12,333 nucleotides of DNA from Hyphomicrobiales bacterium (GTDB lineage: Bacteria > Pseudomonadota > Alphaproteobacteria > Rhizobiales > JAJFHC01), in NCBI GenBank assembly GCA_021775835.1, contig JAJFHC010000012.1:1-12333 (forward strand), given 5' to 3'. The notes below the pieces were generated by a model. The model was not told the DNA's origin, searched no databases, and saw only the letters and a program-made list of their open reading frames with translations. This document shows positions 1-5,636 of this stretch, in pieces (the stretch's first letter is position 1; the number at the start of each line of letters is the position of its first letter). A program made the translations under genes and the position numbers.

Positions 1-1
1 T

Positions 2-481
2 TCCAACCTTCGGGCAAAACTCTATCCCTCACTGGCCGGGATCGCCAACCAGTGGAATGCAGACATGAAGCGCCCCGAACGCTATCCGGAAGCACTCGAT
101 GAATTCCTCGAACGGTGCCACAAAGCCGGTCAGACCAGGCCGACCCCCCTTCTGTTGAGTTACCGACCCGGCGACTACAATTGCCTCCATCAGGACCTCT
201 ACGGCGAGCACGTGTTCCCGCTTCAGGTCGCCATACTCTTGTCCCGACCGGGTGAAGATTTTGCCGGCGGTGAATTTGTTCTCACCGAACAGCGACCGCG
301 CATGCAATCACGCGCCGAAGTTGTTAACCTCCGCCAGGGCGATGCCGTCATATTCCCGGTGCATCATCGCCCGGTCCAGGGCAAACGCGGCACCTATCGC
401 GTCAACATGCGCCACGGTGTCAGCCGGCTGAGATCCGGTCACCGGCACACGCTGGGTATCATCTTTCACGATGCAAACTGA
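2..481 (+). CDS. 2-oxoglutarate/Fe(II) oxygenase family protein, 5' truncated
   Basis: The reading frame is open from the window edge, so the N-terminus is missing; an internal Met codon at 65 is not needed as a start. The visible 159 residues end at a TGA. Counting from the first visible residue, an H-x-D iron-binding pair is at His63 and Asp65, in the segment CLHQDLYGEH. It is followed by a jelly-roll-like stretch with GGEFVLTEQ and RQGDAVIFP, then histidine- and arginine-rich segments (HHRP, RHGVS, GHRHTLG) that should supply the third iron ligand and the 2-oxoglutarate-binding Arg. This pattern resembles the small bacterial 2OG-Fe(II) oxygenase family sometimes annotated as acting on damaged DNA. 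That assignment is from memory and the substrate is not established. The gene converges on the lysR gene, with 53 bases between the stops. No clear terminator was seen in that gap. Confidence 0.85.
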   Translation, partial: SNLRAKLYPSLAGIANQWNADMKRPERYPEALDEFLERCHKAGQTRPTPLLLSYRPGDYNCLHQDLYGEHVFPLQVAILLSRPGEDFAGGEFVLTEQRPRMQSRAEVVNLRQGDAVIFPVHHRPVQGKRGTYRVNMRHGVSRLRSGHRHTLGIIFHDAN

Positions 482-534
482 CCGACCGGGGACGACGAAG
501 GCTTGCGAGAAAAGACAGAGATCCGTCTCAGGAA

Positions 535-1458
535 TCAGTCCATCCGCATGCCGGGAATGCCGGTATTCGTGATCATTGTCCGGCAGTGTTGCTCGAAGGC
601 TTCCAGAATTCGCGGTTTGCGATCCTGCCTGAGCGTGGCAATGCCGATCGTCATGGGCTTGTAGTCACCGCAAAGGGGTACGGACGCCAGCTCCCGGCCG
701 TCAAGAGCGGTCAGATTGCGGGGCCGCACATTGGCGATGGTGAAGCCAAACCCGTTGGCAACCATGGTCCTCACGACTTCCTGGTTCTTGGAGCGTGAAT
801 AGACATTCGGCTTGATCTCTTCGCTTTGGAACATGGCAAAGAAATACTGCCGGCTGTACGGCAGATCGAGCAGGATCATAGGCTCGTCGGCGAGGTCACG
901 GAGTTGGATCTCGTCTTTGGCCGCCAGCGGATGGGCCTTGGCCAGGAGCACATGGGGCGGCAAGGACGCCAATGGCTCGAACACCACATCATCGGGGACC
1001 TGCAGGTCGTAACAGATCGCCACATCGATTTCGACCCGGCGCAAATCTTCCAGCAAACTACGGGGGTCGCCCTCGGTAATACCGAGTCTCACATCCGGAT
1101 GTGATGCCGCAAAGGTATGTCCCAGTTCCGGCATGATCATCGGAGCAAGCGTGACAAAGCACCCGACCGACAGGGGACCGCTGACATCGTCGTTGAGTTC
1201 ACCGGCAAGAGTGTAAAGGCTCTCTGCCTGGCGCAAGAGCAACTTCGCTTCACGCATCATCCGTTTGCCTGACGATGTCAACGAAAGACCCTGCGCGTGG
1301 TGGCGCACAAACAACTGCACCCCGAGTTCGCGTTCAAGATGGGAAATAGCCGACGATATGGACGGTTGGGAGATCCGGATGACTTCAGAGGCGAGTTTAA
1401 TACTGCCGGTTTCCGCAGTCGCGACAAAATACTCCAGATGTTTCAGCGTAAACCGCAT
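535..1458 (-). CDS. LysR-family transcriptional regulator, last gene of the monooxygenase operon
   Basis: A full-length LysR-type regulator of 307 residues. The N-terminal winged helix-turn-helix spans about residues 4-63 (LKHLEYFVATAETGS, QPSISSAISHLERELG), followed by a linker helix and a periplasmic-binding-protein-like effector domain at about 94-296 (VGCF, EGDPRSL, DEPMILLDLP, YSRQYF). The ATG at 1458 gives the canonical start, with RFTLKHLEYF directly after it. A longer form from 1530 would add 24 residues that do not resemble LysR proteins and would overlap the upstream gene. The gene lies 19 bases after the DUF1028 gene on the same strand and is probably co-transcribed with it. LysR genes are more often divergent from their targets, so this suggests autoregulation within the operon. 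The effector domain is a close relative of the C-terminal domain of the flavin reductase encoded at 2598-3779. The ligand is unknown; an aromatic or N-heteroaromatic compound is a guess from the neighbours. Confidence 0.93.
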   Translation of the reverse strand: MRFTLKHLEYFVATAETGSIKLASEVIRISQPSISSAISHLERELGVQLFVRHHAQGLSLTSSGKRMMREAKLLLRQAESLYTLAGELNDDVSGPLSVGCFVTLAPMIMPELGHTFAASHPDVRLGITEGDPRSLLEDLRRVEIDVAICYDLQVPDDVVFEPLASLPPHVLLAKAHPLAAKDEIQLRDLADEPMILLDLPYSRQYFFAMFQSEEIKPNVYSRSKNQEVVRTMVANGFGFTIANVRPRNLTALDGRELASVPLCGDYKPMTIGIATLRQDRKPRILEAFEQHCRTMITNTGIPGMRMD

Positions 1459-1477
1459 ATCCGCCCGATCAGCCGCC

Positions 1478-2155
1478 CTATGGGTCGCCGGGCACACCAT
1501 AGCCCGGCGCTGACGATGGATTGAGAGCACGGGTCACATAATCATCCAACTGGGGCGAATAGACCTCCCAAACCGATTTCAATTCACCGATCGGATCACC
1601 ATCAGCGTGCCAGTCGACCCGCAGGCTCGCTACCGGCCAACTCACCTTGTCGACCACAAGCAATCCGGCCGAGTGCACCGGACCGGCTTCTCCGCCGGCA
1701 TCGAGTCCTGCCTGCATGACCGATAGCAGACGTTCCGCCAGATGACCCACGCTGGTTTCGAATGCGGCGACCATCGCAGCGGGCACATCCGTGGAGGAAA
1801 GCAGATTCCCGGCACAGACGACATTTGCGCCGTGCGCCGTCGCGTTGACGCCGAGCGTTTTTTCCCCTGAGTAGCAGGCCGTCCGGCCCTGCCCGTCCAC
1901 GGCCGTCAACTGACGAAAGCCGATGTGTTCGGCAGACGCCGTAATCGCATCCATCGCCTGTTGTGCGGACGCCCCAAGGGCCATCAGGTCGAGGCAGCGG
2001 TCCCCAAGGGACGGGTCGGTGATGTTCTGGCTGGCAACAGCGCCAACACCGGCTCGCGCAAAAGCGCACCGCGCGGCAACAGCTGGCGACGACGACGAGA
2101 CAGCAAGACCAAACATGCCTGTACGGTCACAACGAGCAGCAACAGAAAATGTCAT
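1478..2155 (-). CDS. DUF1028 family protein, Ntn-hydrolase-like
   Basis: This 225-residue protein matches the DUF1028 family. It shows the N-terminal MTFSVAARCDRTGMFGLAVSS segment, the ARAGVGAVASQ motif (residues 34-43), PSLGDRCLDLMALGASAQQAMDAI (49-71), a central VDGQGRTACYSG and NVVCAGNLLSS (111-120). Family members are thought to have an N-terminal-nucleophile (Ntn) hydrolase fold and to hydrolyse amide-type bonds, but no activity is firmly assigned to my knowledge. There is no signal peptide, so it is probably cytoplasmic. The start ATG lies 6 bases after the stop of the Rid gene, and a GAGGA ribosome-binding site overlaps that stop, which indicates translational coupling. In this operon it could process a nitrogen-containing product of the monooxygenase/Rid steps; that is inference. 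Confidence 0.85.
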   Translation of the reverse strand: MTFSVAARCDRTGMFGLAVSSSSPAVAARCAFARAGVGAVASQNITDPSLGDRCLDLMALGASAQQAMDAITASAEHIGFRQLTAVDGQGRTACYSGEKTLGVNATAHGANVVCAGNLLSSTDVPAAMVAAFETSVGHLAERLLSVMQAGLDAGGEAGPVHSAGLLVVDKVSWPVASLRVDWHADGDPIGELKSVWEVYSPQLDDYVTRALNPSSAPGYGVPGDP

Positions 2156-2161
2156 GGGGCA

Positions 2162-2578
2162 TCAGTCCTCTTGTGGCATTACAGCGGTTGCATCAATTTC
2201 CACCACCCACTCAGGCCTGGCAAGGGCCACGACCACCAGACCGGTGCAGCACGGATGCACCCCTTTGATGTAAGTGCCCATGGTCCGGTAAACCGCCTCG
2301 CGATATCGGATGTCGGTCAGATAAATCACCAGCTTGGTCACATACTCCATTCGGCCACCGCATTCGTCCAGAAGCAGTTGAATATTCTGCATGACCTTGT
2401 GAGTCTGGGCCACCGGATCGCCAACACCGATATTTTCCCTGGTGTCCAGATCCTGGGCTACTTGCCCCCTGAGATAGATCGTGTTGCCGGCAACAACAGC
2501 CTGACACAGATCATTGTCGAGGTTCTGTTCCGGATAGGTGTCTTTTGTGTTGAACGGTCGAATTCGCTTATGAACCAT
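2162..2578 (-). CDS. Rid (YjgF/YER057c/UK114) family protein, variant active site
   Basis: A protein of 138 residues, typical for a single-domain Rid protein. The start is ATG 2578, because GGGGAGA lies about 8 bases upstream; an upstream in-frame start at 2710 would add an unrelated 44-residue extension. Family features are YLRGQVAQDL (35-44), DPVAQTHKVMQNIQLLL (54-70), VTKLVIYLTD (80-89) and the C-terminal ARPEWVVEIDATAV (120-133). Rid proteins form trimers that hydrolyse reactive enamines/imines or, in catabolic versions, deaminate 2-aminomuconate-type compounds. The Arg that in RidA binds the substrate carboxylate (in a P-A-R-S context) falls at Cys111 here (HPCCTG), while the later Glu is kept (Glu127). 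RidA-type 2-iminopropanoate hydrolysis is therefore doubtful, and this is probably a different Rid subgroup. It sits 19 bases after the reductase fusion and 6 before DUF1028. Its place beside a flavin monooxygenase and reductase recalls the Rut pyrimidine pathway (RutA, RutC, RutF). Confidence 0.9.
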   Translation of the reverse strand: MVHKRIRPFNTKDTYPEQNLDNDLCQAVVAGNTIYLRGQVAQDLDTRENIGVGDPVAQTHKVMQNIQLLLDECGGRMEYVTKLVIYLTDIRYREAVYRTMGTYIKGVHPCCTGLVVVALARPEWVVEIDATAVMPQED

Positions 2579-2597
2579 GACGTCGTCTCCCCGAATG

Positions 2598-3779
2598 TTA
2601 TGCCTGTATAGATTCTGAAAAATGCTGCCGGCAATGTTGCGTGAACGTCCGGGCAACGTCCGATTGTGGCGTCCCGGCTCGACGCGCCAGCACAACGTGA
2701 CTGGCTTCAACGTCCGATATCAGGGGCCTGGTCACCAGCGCCTTGCCGTCATAACTCATGGCCGATGCCGGTTTCGTGGCCAGCAGGGCATAACCCAGAC
2801 CGTGCGCAACCAGCCCCCGGACCATTTCAAATGAAGAGGAGGAATGCCCCAGCCTGGGTGGGCGTTCGCACCCTTCGAAGATCGACAGGAAGTAATCCCT
2901 GCTCGGAGGCGACTCCAGCAAGACGAGAGGCTCGTCCAGCAGATCACCGGGTTCAAGATAGGCCTTGGCCGTCAACGGGTGCCCGTCAGGCAGCAGCACG
3001 TATGGCTTCAGGGCAGTCAACCGCTCCCGTTCCAGGTCATCGCCGAGCCCCATGTCGTAGAGCAAGGCCACCTCAATCTCTCCCGACATGAGACCGGCAG
3101 CAAGACTGCGCTGATCGCCTTCGATCACGCGCACGTCCGTGCCGGGCGTGGCGCTTGCCATGTGCGCAAGCAGCTCCGGCAGCACATAGGGCCCGAACGT
3201 ATGAAAGCACCCCACCTGCAGTCGCCCAGCCGCCTGGGCGGCGCCATCGGCGATCGACGATGCAGCCTTGATTGGTACAGAGGACCCGTATGCCCGGTTG
3301 GCAAATATCAGCGGCGAACCCAGATCGGCACGGAAGATGTCCTGAACTTCACCCAGAAACACGTGGTGGGTGCCAATGCGTTCGCTGCTAATGACCTTGC
3401 AGTCAAACGCTACCAGCGGGTCCACCACGCGCGGCGCACCGGTGACCTGCGTGGCCCATTCGGCACAGGCAAACTTGTCCCCCGTATCCGTCTTGAGCCG
3501 TCCGGCAAAGGTGTCGGAAATATAGGACTGGTCGTCTCGCAGAACATTCACACAGAACACACCATTGTCGACAATTGCCTGGGCCGCAGGACTCATGTGA
3601 TGAACACAGACCAGTAGCGACGGCTTTGGCGTATCGGCCGACACTGACGACATCGCAGAGACTGTAACCCCTACCCGGCCGGCGACGCCATCAGTGGTGA
3701 CCACGTTGACTGTGCAGGCAGTGTGGCTCATGCCATCGAGAAAAGCCTGACGAAGGGCCGCATCCGTTGTCTCGTTCAT
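2598..3779 (-). CDS. Flavin reductase fused to a LysR-type effector-binding domain
   Basis: A 393-residue protein in one uninterrupted frame. Residues about 10-167 are an HpaC-type NAD(P)H:flavin reductase domain (GRVGVTVSAMSSVSADTPS, FCVNVLRDDQ, FAGRLKTDTGDKF, GTHHVFLGEVQD). A short Ala-rich linker (about 168-184) follows. Residues 185-387 are a complete LysR-type effector-binding domain (VGCFHTFGPYVLPEL, EGDQRSL, DEPLVLLESPPSRDYF) with no helix-turn-helix. Free-standing HpaC reductases are about 160-200 residues, so the C-terminal half is an addition. The domain aligns gaplessly with the neighbouring LysR protein. Role: it should supply reduced FMN or FAD to the HpaB-type monooxygenase encoded 27 bases upstream. 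The extra domain probably binds substrate and tunes reductase activity. A. baumannii C1-HPAH offers a precedent, having a MarR-like C-terminal domain that relieves autoinhibition when 4-hydroxyphenylacetate binds. ATG 3779 is chosen because GGGA precedes it; an in-frame TTG at 3803 would add 8 residues but has no ribosome-binding site. Confidence 0.93.
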   Translation of the reverse strand: MNETTDAALRQAFLDGMSHTACTVNVVTTDGVAGRVGVTVSAMSSVSADTPKPSLLVCVHHMSPAAQAIVDNGVFCVNVLRDDQSYISDTFAGRLKTDTGDKFACAEWATQVTGAPRVVDPLVAFDCKVISSERIGTHHVFLGEVQDIFRADLGSPLIFANRAYGSSVPIKAASSIADGAAQAAGRLQVGCFHTFGPYVLPELLAHMASATPGTDVRVIEGDQRSLAAGLMSGEIEVALLYDMGLGDDLERERLTALKPYVLLPDGHPLTAKAYLEPGDLLDEPLVLLESPPSRDYFLSIFEGCERPPRLGHSSSSFEMVRGLVAHGLGYALLATKPASAMSYDGKALVTRPLISDVEASHVVLARRAGTPQSDVARTFTQHCRQHFSESIQA

Positions 3780-3806
3780 CGTAACGTTCCCATCGTCCGC
3801 CAAACA

Positions 3807-5342
3807 TCAGGCCACGGTATTGAGTTTGCTCGGCTGTGACGGAGCGTTGTCGGCAAACCATTTGTTCACCGTGCTGTCCTGAGCGCCCGCGGCCTTGTCG
3901 TCGATAACGTTGTCAGACAGACTAGCGGCCTTGTGGACGAAGCGCAGCGGACCGCCCCAGTTGAAGTTCCGGTACACCGCACCGAGATGGGCAAATGGCG
4001 GCGACTGGGCAAACAGTTGGAACGTCAGGCGATGACCGGCATAGTCCGAGTTCAGCATGTCACGGGCAAAGGCCAGCAATTTGCGCCGGTCGTCGGCCAC
4101 CCAGCTTTCGTTGATCGAGTAGTATTTCTCCATCCAGGGTTTGGTTTCAGCGGCTTCGAAGGAACCATGGTCGGGTGTCACGCAGATCTGTCCGCCACAC
4201 AGTTCCCGGGCAATGTGCATCATGTGATGAAGCTGCGAACAGGCGTGAACCCGTCCGGTATAGAGCAGCGACTGATTTGGCATCATCAGCCCAGCAGGCG
4301 ATTCCTCGCCAAGCGCAATGGAGGCCGTGAGGTGCGCGTTGATGCCCTCGCGATAGACCGCCAGTTGCGCCAGCTTCTCCTGGACTGCCTGTTGTTTTTC
4401 CAGCCCGGTCTGACGAACATTGAACAGAGCAGCACCGATCATCATGTCGGCAAGCTTGAGGTTGCGCTGGACGAAGGCAAAGGCCGAATAGCGGTGGAGC
4501 GTTGCCCTGATGAACGTTGCCGCTTTGGTGTGACGGTAGAACAGAACATTCTCCCAGGGGATCAGCACATTGTCGAAGATGACAATGGTATCGACCTCGT
4601 CAAACTTGTTGGAGAGGGGATAATCCTCCTTCGGCGCACGGCCGGCAAAGCCGGTACGGCAGAGGAATTTCAGGTTGGGTGAACCGAGATCGCAGATGAA
4701 ACCGACCGCATAGTCGCTCAGCGCATCGTTGCCCCAGTTTGCAATCGTTGGCTTGGTGAAAGCCTGATTGGCATAGGCCGCCGCAGTTTCGTACTTAGCA
4801 CCCCGCACCACAATGCCGGCATCGGTTTCCTTGACCACGTGCAAAAGCATGTCCGGGTCCTGGTCCTGAGGTGCCTTGGACCGGTCGCCTTTGGGATCGG
4901 TGTTGGCGGACACATGAAACGGATCTTCCCTCAACACGGAATGGATGTGGTTCTCGATATTCTTCGAGAACTGCGGGTCCACTTCATTGAGCACATCTTG
5001 GCCGTCATAAAGCGACCACATCTCACCGACTGTCTCATCGCCGACGCGGGTGACGACGCCGCCGATATCTTCCATCATCCGATCGGTCGCCCGACGTTTT
5101 TTCCACCAGTCTTCCTGCGTCCGCGGGAGAGCATTGCCTATGGCGTTGACATCACCGTCCTGCTCGACGGTCATGATGTCTCTGGTGGCCTCTTCGTGCT
5201 GCATGTCGTAGATGCGAGCACGGATGTCGACCAGGGGCTTGAACATGGGATGGGTCGCTACGTCCTTGACCCGCTCGCCGTTGACGTAAACTTCGCGGCC
5301 ATCGCGAATGGAATCGATATACTGCTGTCCGGTCCGGATCAT
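3807..5342 (-). CDS. HpaB-type FADH2-dependent aromatic monooxygenase, oxygenase component
   Basis: 511 residues, close to the roughly 520 of E. coli HpaB (4-hydroxyphenylacetate 3-monooxygenase large subunit). Family features include an N-terminal RTGQQYIDSIRDGREVYVNGE, the KKRR segment (81-84), PFH (141-143), DPKGDRSK (149-156), VVKETDAGIVVRGAK (169-183), the FDEVDTIVIFDNVLIPWENV stretch (247-266) and ARELCGGQ (378-385). These enzymes have an acyl-CoA-dehydrogenase-like fold and use reduced flavin from a separate reductase plus O2 to hydroxylate phenols. The reductase is the next gene. The ATG at 5342 has GGAG 8 bases upstream; a GTG at 5369 would lie inside an inverted repeat and is less likely. 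The family also includes chlorophenol and pyoverdine-type oxygenases, so the hpaB symbol is not assigned. There is no HpaD/E/F/G-like ring-cleavage gene in the window, so the classical homoprotocatechuate pathway is not supported here. Confidence 0.93.
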   Translation of the reverse strand: MIRTGQQYIDSIRDGREVYVNGERVKDVATHPMFKPLVDIRARIYDMQHEEATRDIMTVEQDGDVNAIGNALPRTQEDWWKKRRATDRMMEDIGGVVTRVGDETVGEMWSLYDGQDVLNEVDPQFSKNIENHIHSVLREDPFHVSANTDPKGDRSKAPQDQDPDMLLHVVKETDAGIVVRGAKYETAAAYANQAFTKPTIANWGNDALSDYAVGFICDLGSPNLKFLCRTGFAGRAPKEDYPLSNKFDEVDTIVIFDNVLIPWENVLFYRHTKAATFIRATLHRYSAFAFVQRNLKLADMMIGAALFNVRQTGLEKQQAVQEKLAQLAVYREGINAHLTASIALGEESPAGLMMPNQSLLYTGRVHACSQLHHMMHIARELCGGQICVTPDHGSFEAAETKPWMEKYYSINESWVADDRRKLLAFARDMLNSDYAGHRLTFQLFAQSPPFAHLGAVYRNFNWGGPLRFVHKAASLSDNVIDDKAAGAQDSTVNKWFADNAPSQPSKLNTVA

Positions 5343-5368
5343 GGTGTGCTCTCCCTGCTTGCCGTCCA

Positions 5369-5385
5369 CACCTGATGTTCAGGTG
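5369..5385. promoter_or_regulatory. Inverted repeat CACCTGA-TGT-TCAGGTG just upstream of the monooxygenase gene
   Basis: Perfect 7-base arms (5369-5375 and 5379-5385) flank a 3-base centre. The repeat ends 26 bases before the ATG at 5342, between a possible -10 box and the ribosome-binding site. It could be a repressor operator or a small 5'-UTR hairpin. No motif family is recognised. In a stretch of about 290 bases, one 7-base-arm repeat can arise by chance, so confidence is moderate. Confidence 0.4.
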
Positions 5386-5402
5386 GGTGAAAACAATGTC
5401 TG

Positions 5403-5430
5403 CCGATATGTTCAGCCGACAAAGTGCCAA
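5403..5430 (-). promoter_or_regulatory. Possible sigma-70-type promoter of the monooxygenase operon
   Basis: On the minus strand, TTGGCA (5425-5430, five of six matches to TTGACA) is followed after 16 bases by TATCGG (5403-5408, weak match to TATAAT). The location is sensible, about 60 bases upstream of the ATG at 5342 and between two inverted repeats. An AT-rich block lies just upstream at 5441-5465. The weak -10 would fit an activator-dependent promoter, for example one under the operon's LysR protein. Confidence 0.3.
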
Positions 5431-5485
5431 ACTCTGATGGTTTTGAAAAATATTTTCTTTTGATTCATTGGATCCTTTTTTCAGA

Positions 5486-5501
5486 AGCAGTGCACACTGC
5501 T
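5486..5501. promoter_or_regulatory. Inverted repeat AGCAGTG-CA-CACTGCT, candidate operator
   Basis: Perfect 7-base arms separated by 2 bases form a 16-base near-palindrome about 145 bases upstream of the monooxygenase ATG and about 56 bases upstream of the possible -35 box. That distance suits an activator site of a LysR-type protein. It does not show the classical T-N11-A spacing with T on the left, so the identity of the binding protein is open. Confidence 0.4.
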
Positions 5502-5580
5502 CCACTCAACACAGATCACAAACGAAAAAGCGCCGGGTCAGGCCAGTGACGGGTGCTCTGGTAGAGGGCTGCTTCAGTAA

Positions 5581-5621
5581 CAGCTGGCACTGACGGATGA
5601 CGATTTGGAAGTGCCAGCTGA
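5581..5621. repeat. Perfect 11-base inverted repeat after amn
   Basis: CAGCTGGCACT, closing at 5591, pairs with AGTGCCAGCTG (5610-5620) across an 18-base loop. It lies 16 bases beyond the amn stop, so as RNA it would form a stable stem at the 3' end of the amn transcript. No T-run follows on either strand, so a standard intrinsic terminator is not supported. It could be a 3'-end processing or stability hairpin, or a protein-binding site of the monooxygenase promoter region. Confidence 0.5.
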
Positions 5622-5636
5622 AGGCGTCCACCTGTT

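Noticed and set aside
482..534. Possible terminator between the convergent left-edge oxygenase and lysR genes
   Set aside because: Only 4-base stems such as GAGA-TCCG-TCTC are present, with no T-run on either strand.
2844..3617. Plus-strand open frame of 257 codons opposite the flavin reductase fusion
   Set aside because: Its translation shows no recognisable domain, while the opposite strand encodes two clear domains. It is a high-GC shadow frame.
3933..4682. Plus-strand open frame of 249 codons opposite the monooxygenase gene
   Set aside because: It has no family features and lies opposite a well-conserved HpaB-type sequence.
3807..5342. Assignment of the operon to the classical 4-hydroxyphenylacetate (hpa) pathway
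   Set aside because: No homoprotocatechuate dioxygenase or other downstream hpa genes are present, and the Rid and DUF1028 neighbours do not belong to that pathway. Only the oxygenase family is supported.
5415..5431. GG-N10-GC arrangement on the minus strand (TTTGGCAC followed by GGCTG) like a sigma-54 promoter
   Set aside because: The -12 element lacks the TTGC form, no sigma-54 activator is nearby, and LysR proteins work with sigma-70-type promoters. The spacing match is probably chance.
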